Assembly (NCBI GenBank): GCA_016281295.1
Contig: JAEEII010000221.1
Span: 1 to 64,000 of the forward strand
DNA length: 64,000 nt
Origin: Bacteroidales bacterium
GTDB lineage: Bacteria > Bacteroidota > Bacteroidia > Bacteroidales > F082
Direction: 5' to 3'
The notes under the pieces are model-generated. The model saw nothing but the letters and a program-made list of their open reading frames with translations. It was not told the origin of the DNA and did no database searches. The position numbers and the translations under genes are program-made. Below are positions 53,608 through 61,135 of this stretch, piece after piece (position 1 is the stretch's first letter; every line of letters begins with the position of its first letter).

Positions 53608-53699
53608 GAAACAGTGTCTTGAGGAGTAGCTGTGCCATTCCTCTTGCCCGGAAGGGTCTCGCCAGTGTCCATCGTATTGACGAGGGCACTGTTTTTTTT
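53608..53699 (+). ncRNA. Candidate small RNA 2 (about 90 nt) with terminator
   Basis: Downstream of the promoter: a GAGGA/TCCTC hairpin (near 53621-53643), a CCC-GGAA-GGG hairpin (near 53648-53656), and a terminator stem CAGTGTCC...GGGCACTG (53663-53691) with T8. An earlier ACAGTGTC (53610-53617) could compete with the second CAGTGTC for the GGGCACTGT arm, a terminator/antiterminator-like arrangement. The next plus-strand gene is more than 600 bases away, so a stand-alone sRNA or an attenuated leader are both possible. Confidence 0.5.
53663..53699 (+). terminator. Rho-independent terminator of small RNA 2
   Basis: CAGTGTCC/GGGCACTG with an inner TCGT/ACGA helix and ATTG loop, then eight T. 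Confidence 0.75.
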
Positions 53700-53709
53700 A
53701 ATCGCAGCA

Positions 53710-54072
53710 TTTCCTGCATTTGTGGCCCTATGGCCCGCTGGGCCATGTTCCACAACGCAGGAAAAGCCGCGCCGAGGATGTAGAATCTTATGCCTCAGCC
53801 GATGTGCCCCATTCCATCCTCATCTCCCACCCCAATGGTGTAGGTCGGCACAAATTCAAGCGTTCGCGTGCCGCCGGGCTTCGCCCGTTTGGATCTTTTC
53901 CCTCTAGCGGGCGCAGCCCGCAGGCACCGCAACCCCTGAATGAATTTGTGCCATCCCACGCCGCTCGAGTGGGTGATATCTCCGATGAACGCATCTCCGC
54001 AGAAGCATACGTCCCCTATCCCGCCGCGGCAGTTCCTCCGTTTGGCCCCCCTAACGGAGGAATTGCTGCGGA
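53710..54072. repeat. Array of long inverted repeats next to the transposase pair
   Basis: At least three long palindromes lie in 363 bases: TTTCCTGC (53710-53717) with GCAGGAAA (53757-53764) and inner GGCCC helices; GGCACAAATTCA (53847-53858) with TGAATTTGTGCC (53941-53952, perfect 12 bp) enclosing GTGCC/GGCAC and GGGC/CCCG helices; TTCCTCCGTT (54033-54042) with AACGGAGGAA (54053-54062) extended by CCGC/GCGG. No gene is supported in 53700-54363 (open frames exist but look like chance in GC-rich DNA). The array sits just upstream of an HRDC/RAYT-like pair. Confidence 0.6.
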
Positions 54073-54156
54073 ATATATGCCGGATCGAAGGTACTCCGCT
54101 CCCGCGGGTGACGACTCCTCACCTCCCTTCCCTGCGTGGAACCTACTTTCTCTTGC

Positions 54157-54168
54157 GGCGCAGGTCCC
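54157..54168 (+). repeat. REP-like unit GGCGCAGGTCCC
   Basis: Same 12-base core as the six units downstream of the transposase at 55664-55826, so the HRDC/transposase pair is bracketed by the repeat. Confidence 0.55.
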
Positions 54169-54233
54169 CCTCCTGAACATCATTCAAAAATATTATTTTT
54201 TGACCGATTCTTCGGCTAAATCATAAAAAACTC

Positions 54234-54279
54234 ATCAATAATCGGCTAAAACCGCGCTTTTTTTCAGCCGATTATTGAT
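54234..54279. promoter_or_regulatory. Perfect 14-bp inverted repeat, possible operator
   Basis: ATCAATAATCGGCT (54234-54247) and AGCCGATTATTGAT (54266-54279) form a perfect palindrome with an 18-base spacer. The right arm overlaps the likely -33 element of the HRDC gene, so bound protein could block the promoter. A related half CGATTCTTCGGCTAAA lies at about 54205-54220. Confidence 0.5.
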
Positions 54280-54305
54280 TCGACCAATTCCTTATTCTAT
54301 GTTTG
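54274..54305 (+). promoter_or_regulatory. Promoter of the HRDC/RAYT-like pair
   Basis: ATTG (54274-54277, three of four to TTTG), 20-base spacer, then TATGTTTG (54298-54305), a perfect TAnnTTTG. Start near 54312, leaving a leader of about 50 bases before the ATG at 54364. Confidence 0.6.
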
Positions 54306-54363
54306 TGACGGGTCACGGCTTTCTGCCGGGGCCCGTTTTGTTTCACATTTAATCACAAACGTT

Positions 54364-54759
54364 ATGAAAAACTTACTGCAATTAATCCTGAACGAAGACG
54401 GAACGCTCTCTTTCTTCACCGATGAACCCGCCCCTTTCTCCGATGAACTCGCGACCAAGGTCTTTCCCTATTTAAAGACGATGATGCCGAACCTGCGTCG
54501 CCGGCTTCCTTCTTACAGTGGGCCCAATCGCCGGCTGGCCGAAGCACTGCTGGATTGGCGCCGCAACCAGGCGCGGGCGTTGGATGTCCCCGCCTACTTC
54601 ATCCTGCATCAGCACGTCATCTATGCCATCGCCGACAAAGCTCCCCAGACCGAAGGGGAACTGAAGAATATCCCCGGCTTCGGCCCGCTCCTGTTTGAAA
54701 AGTACGGAATGGACATTCTGAAAATGACCGCCGAATTATGCCCTTCCAGCGAGTTGTAA
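54364..54759 (+). CDS. Stand-alone HRDC-domain protein
   Basis: A 131-residue protein. Residues 58-128 (EALLDWRRNQARALDVPAYF, VIYAIADKAPQTEGELKN, GFGPLLFEKYGMDIL) form an HRDC fold as at the end of RecQ helicases and RNase D, where it binds structured or single-stranded nucleic acid. The first 55 residues have no recognised domain. No helicase is attached. It overlaps the transposase gene by 22 bases, so the products probably act together on hairpin DNA. Confidence 0.75.
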   Translation: MKNLLQLILNEDGTLSFFTDEPAPFSDELATKVFPYLKTMMPNLRRRLPSYSGPNRRLAEALLDWRRNQARALDVPAYFILHQHVIYAIADKAPQTEGELKNIPGFGPLLFEKYGMDILKMTAELCPSSEL

Positions 54760-55658
54760 TCCGTACGCTTCCGAACGGGAAAACAGCCAGGGTGTATCCG
54801 TTTCACATCAGTCTGGAAGGCCTCGAGAGTAACCTCCTGTGCCGTGATGACGAGGATTACGACGTGGTCGAAAAGTTTATGTTCATTTCGGCCTGGACCA
54901 GTAACACACTCATAGTCATCCATATAGTAATGTCCAATCACGGGCATATGTCTATCCTCGCACCCAGCTGGGAGGAGGCCCGGAAGACTGCCGAAGTCCT
55001 CAAGCAGAAATGCGCGATGTACATTGCCGACAAATACGGAGAACACAACGTTTTGTTGGGAACTAAGGCCGATGTCCAGCTCCTGGACAATGACTGGTAT
55101 GTACGGAACACCTTGGCTTATATCCCCCGGAATGTGGTAGAACTGGGAATTCGGGTAGAAGATTATCCCTGGTGTAGTTATCAGGCTATGTTCGCTCGTG
55201 GAGTCAGCTCTGCCGGGGTTAAACAAGTGGCGGCCCTTTCACGCAGGGAGAAAGAAGCGCTTCTTCATACGCACGCAAACCTGAGCCGCGTTCCCTGGCA
55301 ACTGGATGCCGATGGCCACCTGGTCCCCGTCACCTGCTGTGACTGGCAGTACCTGGAATCTGCCTTCAGTGGGGATCAGGCCTTCTTTCTGAAGAGTATC
55401 GGGACGGTGAACTGCGCCGAGATGGAGCAGAAACTGGTGCAGAACCTGCGGACCCGACGGAAGGATTCTGAATTCCTGGTAATCGTGGAAGATCTTTGTA
55501 GCCGATGGTTCCAGAAAAAGCCCTTTGAGCTCACTCCGGAGCAGAAAACCCGTCTTCTGCCCTACATCTATCACAGTTACAGCACCTCGGCAGCGCAGTT
55601 GGCCCGCTGCCTCCGGATGGACCGTGCCGAAGTAGAGCGCATAATCAGCAGGAAATGA
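54738..55658 (+). CDS. IS200/REP-associated (RAYT-like) Y1 transposase
   Basis: A 306-residue protein. IHIVMSNHGHMSILA (about 57-70) is the HUH metal motif (His-x-His) and WYVRNTLAYIPRNVVELG (about 118-135) carries the Y1 nucleophile Tyr, as in IS200/IS605 transposases and RAYTs. The C-terminal 150 residues (for example STSAAQLARCLRMDRAEVER) look like a helical DNA-binding domain. Copies of a GGCGCAGGTTCC-like repeat lie on both sides and no IS-type ends are visible, so a domesticated RAYT is more likely than a mobile IS. Confidence 0.75.
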   Translation: MPFQRVVIRTLPNGKTARVYPFHISLEGLESNLLCRDDEDYDVVEKFMFISAWTSNTLIVIHIVMSNHGHMSILAPSWEEARKTAEVLKQKCAMYIADKYGEHNVLLGTKADVQLLDNDWYVRNTLAYIPRNVVELGIRVEDYPWCSYQAMFARGVSSAGVKQVAALSRREKEALLHTHANLSRVPWQLDADGHLVPVTCCDWQYLESAFSGDQAFFLKSIGTVNCAEMEQKLVQNLRTRRKDSEFLVIVEDLCSRWFQKKPFELTPEQKTRLLPYIYHSYSTSAAQLARCLRMDRAEVERIISRK

Positions 55659-55663
55659 AATCT

Positions 55664-55826
55664 GGCGCAGGTTTCAAGACCGAGCGGTGCAGGTTCCCAA
55701 AAAGGACCGAAGCCTGCACCGCAAATCCGCATCTGGTGTAATACAGTGGCGCAGGCACCCCGACAAAAAAGGGACCTGCGCCATAAGAATCAGGAACCTG
55801 CGCCAAACAGCGGGGGAACCTGCGCC
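55664..55826. repeat. Cluster of six REP-like units downstream of the transposase
   Basis: Six 12-base units related to GGCGCAGGTTCC: direct at 55664-55675, 55686-55697 and 55748-55759; inverted at 55709-55720, 55771-55782 and 55793-55804; and a seventh, also inverted, at 55815-55826. Inverted neighbours can form hairpins (for example 55686-55720 and 55748-55782). The pattern is that of REP/REPIN elements next to a RAYT. The sequence between is AT-mixed and holds no gene. Confidence 0.7.
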
Positions 55827-55840
55827 AAAAACAAGCAGAG

Positions 55841-56719
55841 CTACCGCTGCGTGCGGCTTTCCTGCGCCCAGTGGAACTCGCCCATCACGGCGCCGGCGTA
55901 ACCGGCCTGCACGATGGGGACCTTCCGGCCGTCCAGGTTTTTCGCCCAGGCGGGAGCATCCATAAAGGTGTGCGAATGGCCGCCCACGATCAGGTCGATT
56001 CCGCGGGTCTGCGCGCACAGCTGCGGATCCGTGATGTCCCCGGCGCTGTGTTCCTCATAGCCGATGTGAGAAAGCAGGATCACCAGGTCGCACTCGTCCC
56101 GGATGGCGTCCACCGTGGACTGCACGGAAGATACCATATCCAGCTCGATGAGACGGTTGGAAATATCGGCCTGGACCATCGAGGCCAGCGAGCACAGGAC
56201 ACCCACGATGCCGATCTTGAGCCCGGCCTTCTCCACAATCACGTAGGGCTTGATGTATTTCCCCATCTCCAGGGGCGAAAAGTCGTAGTTGCACACCACC
56301 ACGGGCATCTCGCAGCCGGAGAGGGTCTCCGCCAGGGCCTCGATGCCGTTGTCGAACTCGTGGTTCCCGAGGGTCACCGCATCATAGCCGATGGCATTGA
56401 GCACCTGCACCATCAGCGGGCCGCCGAATTCCGAGAAATAGGACGTTCCCTGCGAGAAATCCCCGGCGTGCAGTACCAGGACGTTCTCCGGGCCGTCTGC
56501 CACCCGGACGGAGTCCACGAACGCCGCGCGTTCGATGGCGCCGCCCTGCCCGGCCAGTTCCCCGCTCTTGACGGGCTCCAGCTGGGCGTGCGTGTCATTC
56601 ACGTGCAAAATGGTGAGATGGTGCAGCGGATGCGTGTGACGGTATCCGATCTGGATGCCGCGGCACACGACCAGCACGGCAACCAGCAGAATCAAATAGA
56701 ACCAATATCTCTTTTTCAT
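55841..56719 (-). CDS. Metallophosphatase half of a split 5'-nucleotidase
   Basis: A 292-residue protein with an N-terminal signal anchor (WFYLILLVAVLVVCRGI), then the calcineurin-type sites TILHVNDTHAQLEP, VLHAGDFSQG, TLGNHEFDNG and VGGHSHTFMD. This is the N-terminal catalytic domain of UshA-type 5'-nucleotidases. The matching C-terminal domain is a separate gene 3 bases upstream. The C-terminus ends abruptly in SRTQR beside a repeat-like TTTCCTGCGCCC, so the tail may have been altered by the REP region. Confidence 0.78.
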   Translation of the reverse strand: MKKRYWFYLILLVAVLVVCRGIQIGYRHTHPLHHLTILHVNDTHAQLEPVKSGELAGQGGAIERAAFVDSVRVADGPENVLVLHAGDFSQGTSYFSEFGGPLMVQVLNAIGYDAVTLGNHEFDNGIEALAETLSGCEMPVVVCNYDFSPLEMGKYIKPYVIVEKAGLKIGIVGVLCSLASMVQADISNRLIELDMVSSVQSTVDAIRDECDLVILLSHIGYEEHSAGDITDPQLCAQTRGIDLIVGGHSHTFMDAPAWAKNLDGRKVPIVQAGYAGAVMGEFHWAQESRTQR

Positions 56720-56722
56720 AGC

Positions 56723-57559
56723 CTAGTCCTCCATCGTTACGCGGCCGTCCGCGGTCGCATCCAACACCTTGCCAGCTGCCTCCATCCCGCGGACATAAGA
56801 CAGCATCACATCTTTAATAAGCACGTGTGAGAGGACCACGTCCTCCGACAGCGCGCCGATGCGCATCTTGTCCCCGCCGTCCAGCAGGAAGTCCAACGTA
56901 GCCACATGGTACAAACGCGAAGGGTCCACCGGCTCGCCGCCTACAAGCGCAGACTCCAGCTGATGCGCCTTCACCCGCACTACGGCCCCGGAAGTGGCCA
57001 TAAAGGCCGGCGTGGCAGCGAGGTCTTCCAGGAGCTGGTTCATCTGATCCCCGCGGACCTTACACCAGCAGAGGTAGTTCTTGAACGGGAACATCGACGA
57101 GATGTCCTCCAGCGTCACGGCGCCTTCCGGCAGCGGGACGCGGATGCCACCGAAGTTCACCACGCAGAAGTCCATCGGCACCTTGAAGTAGTCCGAGGCA
57201 TATGCGCGGAGGGCATCGGCCACCAGATTGCCCAGGGGCAGATCCGGCTTGTCGCGGTCGTTCATCATCAGGGAGGCGCTGTGGCCGATGACTTCTTTCA
57301 GTCCGGCCATATACGGCTGCACCTCCATCAGGACGGTGGCGACGCGGGCCACCTCGGAGTCCACCGCATACAGGGCACCGGAAGGCAGTGCCAGGCTGTC
57401 GCCCTCGAACACGCCCAGGCCGGTGGACACGTTTTCGGAGTTGATGGGGACGACGCCCGTGCGGTGCCCGTCCATCGGGACGGCCTTCCACTCGAAGCGG
57501 GGTCCACAAGAGACCAGGGCCAGCAATAAGGCCAGCCCTATTACTTCATTCTTAGCCAT
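56723..57559 (-). CDS. Lipoprotein with 5'-nucleotidase C-terminal domain
   Basis: A 278-residue protein with a lipoprotein-type signal (LALLLALVSCG) and the 5_nucleotid_C motifs DLPLGNLVADALRAYA, DFCVVNFGGIRVPLPEG and YHVATLDFLLDGGDKM, which position the nucleotide base in UshA-like enzymes. It precedes the metallophosphatase domain as a separate gene, 3 bases apart. Together they would hydrolyse nucleotides outside the inner membrane. Its start overlaps the ABC permease end by 19 bases. Confidence 0.78.
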   Translation of the reverse strand: MAKNEVIGLALLLALVSCGPRFEWKAVPMDGHRTGVVPINSENVSTGLGVFEGDSLALPSGALYAVDSEVARVATVLMEVQPYMAGLKEVIGHSASLMMNDRDKPDLPLGNLVADALRAYASDYFKVPMDFCVVNFGGIRVPLPEGAVTLEDISSMFPFKNYLCWCKVRGDQMNQLLEDLAATPAFMATSGAVVRVKAHQLESALVGGEPVDPSRLYHVATLDFLLDGGDKMRIGALSEDVVLSHVLIKDVMLSYVRGMEAAGKVLDATADGRVTMED

Positions 57560-58950
57560 TTCCAGAGGTCTTTAAACGTTGATTTCTTGCCATACATCAG
57601 GATCCCCACCTTGTAAATCTTGGCCGATGCCCACGCGCAGGCGATGAAAGTCCCGATGAGCAGTACGATGGAGAGAATCAGCTCCCAGGCGGCCACCCCG
57701 AACGGAATGCGCGCCAGCATCACGATGGGCGAAGTGAAGGGGATCATCGAGAACCAGAACACCAGCTGGCTGTCCGGCGCCTTGAACGCATAGAGCGCCA
57801 CGAAGAAACCGATCATCAGCGGAATGGTGACAGGAAGCTGGAGTTGCGAGGAATCCCCTTCGTTCTCCACGGACGAGCCGATGGCCGCGAACAGCGACGC
57901 ATACAGCAGATAGCCGAAGACGAAGAAGAAGAGGAAGGCGATGCCGATCTGGCCCAGGTTGATGTTGCCGAGGGTGCTCATAATGGCGCCCATTCCCGTG
58001 GGCTCGGAAGCGGCGAGCGCGGTGGTATCCGTGGCGGCAGCCAGCGCAGCGTCGTCCAGCGCGATATCCCCGGGCATATGCACGCCGGGCGTCATCGACT
58101 GGACCATCTCCGTGGTGGCTTCATCGCCCATCATACCCATCATCTTGTCCTTGCCGATGATACCCATCGCAATCCCCAGGAACATCCCCGTGAGGAGGAT
58201 CCAGAGCAGGAACTGGGTGATGGCTACAAGGGCCACGCCGATAATCTTGCCGAACATCAGCTCGGAGGCCTTCACGGAGGAGACCAGCACCTCCACCACG
58301 CGGGAGCTCTTCTCTTCGATAACCGAGCTCATCACCATTCCAGAGAAGAGGGCGATGAACATATAGATGGCCATTCCCAGCACCATCGAAATGATCATAT
58401 AGATGCTGCTCTCGGAGATGGATTCCTTGCCGCTTTCGTCGATAGTGTAGCTGTGCAGTTTCACGTTGGACTTCACGCCCGCCATAATCTCCTCCAGGTT
58501 CGCAATCCCGTAGGAATCAATGCGATAGGCCTCCACGGCGTCGTTGATACGGCCTTCGATCATCGAGCCCGTATCCATTCCGAGAGGCTTCTCGCTGTAG
58601 CAGTCGGCCTTCACCGAACGGGTTTCCGGGTCCAGTTCCGAAATGCTCAGCAGCACATCCACTCCGGCGGCTTTCAGGTCCGCTTTCAGGGAGTCCACCG
58701 AAACGGCCGTGCCCAGATCCACGTAGTGCGTCACCTCGTTGTCCTCCAGATACGGCAGGACGATGCCGCTGCGGTCCACCACGCCCACCTGCTTGGCGGC
58801 CTCCTTCGTGCCCATCATAATGAGGGACGGGAGGATGCAGATGGCGGCGAAGAACACCGGCGCCAGGAAGGTGATAAGAAGGAAGCTCTTTTTCTTAACC
58901 TTGTTAAGATACTCGCGCTGGATGATGATACCTAACTTCTTGATATTCAT
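57541..58950 (-). CDS. ABC-2 type transporter permease (NatB-like)
   Basis: A 469-residue protein with the NatB start IIQREYLNKVKKKSFLLITF, one N-terminal membrane helix (about 20-45), a large extracytoplasmic loop to about residue 185, then five helices (MYMFIALFSGMVMSSVIEEKSS onward). EEKSSRVVEVLVSSVKASEL is the usual cytoplasmic coupling segment. It forms an exporter with the ATPase gene 3 bases upstream. Substrate unknown. Confidence 0.8.
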   Translation of the reverse strand: MNIKKLGIIIQREYLNKVKKKSFLLITFLAPVFFAAICILPSLIMMGTKEAAKQVGVVDRSGIVLPYLEDNEVTHYVDLGTAVSVDSLKADLKAAGVDVLLSISELDPETRSVKADCYSEKPLGMDTGSMIEGRINDAVEAYRIDSYGIANLEEIMAGVKSNVKLHSYTIDESGKESISESSIYMIISMVLGMAIYMFIALFSGMVMSSVIEEKSSRVVEVLVSSVKASELMFGKIIGVALVAITQFLLWILLTGMFLGIAMGIIGKDKMMGMMGDEATTEMVQSMTPGVHMPGDIALDDAALAAATDTTALAASEPTGMGAIMSTLGNINLGQIGIAFLFFFVFGYLLYASLFAAIGSSVENEGDSSQLQLPVTIPLMIGFFVALYAFKAPDSQLVFWFSMIPFTSPIVMLARIPFGVAAWELILSIVLLIGTFIACAWASAKIYKVGILMYGKKSTFKDLWKWLRMK

Positions 58951-58953
58951 AGC

Positions 58954-59808
58954 CTATTCCTCCTCCGTTACCAGTTTCACAAAGATGTCGCGCATCCGCG
59001 GGATTACCTCGCGGAAGCCGTTGATCCTCACGCCTCCGTCGATGAATTCCTGCAGCTTGGCGTTGGCATCGGCCCGCGGAACGACGATGGTCTTTCGGTC
59101 CATATCGGCCGATGTATACTCAATTTCGACGTTGTCCTCCCCGTGCCGGCGCCGGATCTCCTCCGTGCCGCCGGCGACCACCAGCTTCGCCTTGTTGATG
59201 AGGGCGATGTTGTCGCAGAGTTCCTCCACGGACTCCATGTTGTGCGTGGAAAGGATGATGGTGGCGCCTTCGTCCTTCAGGCGGAGAATCTCCCCGCGGA
59301 TGAGGTCCACGTTCACCGGGTCGAAGCCGCTGAAAGGCTCGTCCAGGATCATCAGGGAGGGCCGATGCACCACCGTGGTGATGAACTGCACCTTCTGCGC
59401 CATACCCTTGGAGAGCTCCTCGATCTTCTTGTTCCACCAGTCCTGAATCTCGAAGCGGACGAACCACTTCTTCAGTTCCACGGCGGCTTCGCGGGCGCTC
59501 ATTCCCTTGAGCTGGGCGAGGTACATCGCCTGGTCCCCCACCTTCATCTTGCGGTACAGGCCGCGTTCTTCGGGGAGATAGCCGATGCGGGAGACATCGG
59601 CCTCGGTGATGGGGTGCCCCTGGAAGAGGATCTGCCCTTCCGTTGCGATGGTGATGCGGTTGATGATGCGGATGAGGGTGCTCTTCCCCGCTCCGTTCGG
59701 CCCCAGGAGGCCGAAGATCTTGCCTTCGGGAATCTCCAGCGAGACGTTGTCCAGCGCCCGTTTGGGCCCAAAGTCCTTTGTTACGTTCTTTACTTCGATT
59801 ATTGACAT
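58954..59808 (-). CDS. ABC transporter ATP-binding protein (NatA-like)
   Basis: A 284-residue ATPase: Walker A GLLGPNGAGKSTLIRI, signature LSKGMAQKVQ, Walker B LMILDEPFSGFD and the STHNMESVEELCD switch. The C-terminal part (about 210-284) is the domain common to NatA-type exporters. Its start overlaps the end of holA by 10 bases, and it lies 3 bases before the permease gene. Confidence 0.85.
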   Translation of the reverse strand: MSIIEVKNVTKDFGPKRALDNVSLEIPEGKIFGLLGPNGAGKSTLIRIINRITIATEGQILFQGHPITEADVSRIGYLPEERGLYRKMKVGDQAMYLAQLKGMSAREAAVELKKWFVRFEIQDWWNKKIEELSKGMAQKVQFITTVVHRPSLMILDEPFSGFDPVNVDLIRGEILRLKDEGATIILSTHNMESVEELCDNIALINKAKLVVAGGTEEIRRRHGEDNVEIEYTSADMDRKTIVVPRADANAKLQEFIDGGVRINGFREVIPRMRDIFVKLVTEEE

Positions 59809-60836
59809 ATCTTTGCAATAAGTTCCATCAGGAGGGCCGGGTCGTCGGCCTCGCCGGCGTCGCCGCCCTTCCCCTTGAAATCGTATTCGGTCAGAAGGCC
59901 GATGATGCCCATCGTCCGTGCGCGCGGGTAGTTCCGCACGGCGGCGTCGTACTCCTTGAGGAAGAAGGGGTTCACGCCGAGGATTTTGGCGGCCTCCGCG
60001 GGCTGCGGACGGCCTTTCTCCAGTAATGCGTGGTATTTGAGGATACGCTGGAAGTGCGTGAAGAGGGGGCCCGTCACCATCGGGAGGGCGAATTTAGGGG
60101 CCTGGCCGATGTAGGCGGCGATCTTCAGCGCCTGGGCCGCCTGCCTGAAACTGAGGCATTTGGTGAGTTCGAACACGCTGAACTGCCGGCTTACGCCCAC
60201 GTTCTTCTCGATGTCCTCCACCTGGATTTCCCGGGTTCCTTCCGGCAGGTTTTTGAGGAGCTTTTCCGTCTCTACGGAAATCTTTCCCAGGTCCGTTCCG
60301 GCGCTTTCCGCCAGGAGGCGCGCCGCCTCCGGGTGGATGCTCAGGCCTTTTTGCTGATAATAATCCGCAATCCACTGGGGCATCTCGTAATCCCTGAGGG
60401 CCGGCGATTCCAGCACCTCCCCTCTCTTGAGGACGCTCTTGTAGAGGGCGCGGCGTTTGTCGGCCGATGCTCCGTGCAGTAAAATCACCAGCACGGTGCT
60501 GTCCAGCGGGTTTTCGCAGTAGATGGAGAGGTCCTCCAGCGTCTTCATCTGCTGGGCTTCCTTCACCACTACCAGCTGGCGCTCCGCCATCATCGGGAAG
60601 CGGCGGGCGGCGGTGATCACGGCCTCGGCCGTAACCTCTCCCCCGTAGCAGACGGTCTCGTTGAAATCCTTCTCCCAGTCCTGCAGGCAGTTCTCCAGGA
60701 TGGCGCTGCAGACGAGCTCCGGATAGTACGGCTCTTCGCCCATCAGCAAATAAATATCCTTGAAGATGCCTTTTCGTACATCTTCAAGGATAGTCTGGAC
60801 CTGGCGGGCTGTCTCTATGTAGGACTTCCCGGCCAC
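59799..60836 (-). CDS. holA: DNA polymerase III delta subunit
   Basis: A 345-residue protein. After a short lead, IYLLMGEEPYYPELVCSAIL (about 28-47) is the HolA nucleotide-binding-like opening. YCENPLDSTVLVILLHG, and the C-terminal collar with LTKCLSFRQAAQALKIAAYIG, complete the clamp-loader fold. The start is GTG, 2 bases after the hpf stop; no ATG exists before the conserved YLLMGEE segment. It loads the sliding clamp with the other delta/tau subunits. Confidence 0.8.
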   Translation of the reverse strand: MAGKSYIETARQVQTILEDVRKGIFKDIYLLMGEEPYYPELVCSAILENCLQDWEKDFNETVCYGGEVTAEAVITAARRFPMMAERQLVVVKEAQQMKTLEDLSIYCENPLDSTVLVILLHGASADKRRALYKSVLKRGEVLESPALRDYEMPQWIADYYQQKGLSIHPEAARLLAESAGTDLGKISVETEKLLKNLPEGTREIQVEDIEKNVGVSRQFSVFELTKCLSFRQAAQALKIAAYIGQAPKFALPMVTGPLFTHFQRILKYHALLEKGRPQPAEAAKILGVNPFFLKEYDAAVRNYPRARTMGIIGLLTEYDFKGKGGDAGEADDPALLMELIAKICQ

Positions 60837-60838
60837 GG

Positions 60839-61129
60839 TTATTTGGCGAACTTCTTCTCCTTGGCGCGGACGATGCGCTCCTTGAGGGCATCGGCCGCAT
60901 CCGTTACCGCCTCTTCAAAGGTGCGGGCTTGACGTTCTATGACAAGGTCCTCCCCGGGGAAACGGGTCTGGAGCTTTACGCTTTTGTTCTCTGCGTCCGG
61001 AAGGAGCGACAGGGTGACATCAATGTCGCCCAGGTTGTCGAAGAATTTCTCCACTTTTCCGACTTTCTTCTCGATGAAATCCAGCAGCTTTGCGTCTGCG
61101 TTGAATTTGAGGGACTTGACGTTAATCAT
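60839..61129 (-). CDS. hpf: Short ribosome hibernation promoting factor (HPF/RaiA)
   Basis: A 96-residue protein of the typical short-HPF length, with the beta-alpha-beta-beta-beta-alpha pattern (INVKSLKFNADAKLLDFIE; IDVTLSLLPDAENKSVKLQT; EEAVTDAADALKERIVRAK). It binds 30S subunits and stabilises hibernating ribosomes. It lies between xerC (6 bases) and holA (2 bases). Confidence 0.82.
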   Translation of the reverse strand: MINVKSLKFNADAKLLDFIEKKVGKVEKFFDNLGDIDVTLSLLPDAENKSVKLQTRFPGEDLVIERQARTFEEAVTDAADALKERIVRAKEKKFAK

Positions 61130-61135
61130 AACTCA

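Noticed and set aside
53720..54226. Plus-strand frames in the palindrome array
   Set aside because: They run through long inverted repeats, lack a promoter-linked start and show no domain.
54738..55658. Active IS200 element
   Set aside because: No IS-type ends are seen, a helper HRDC gene overlaps it and REP-like repeats flank it, so a RAYT-type gene fits better.
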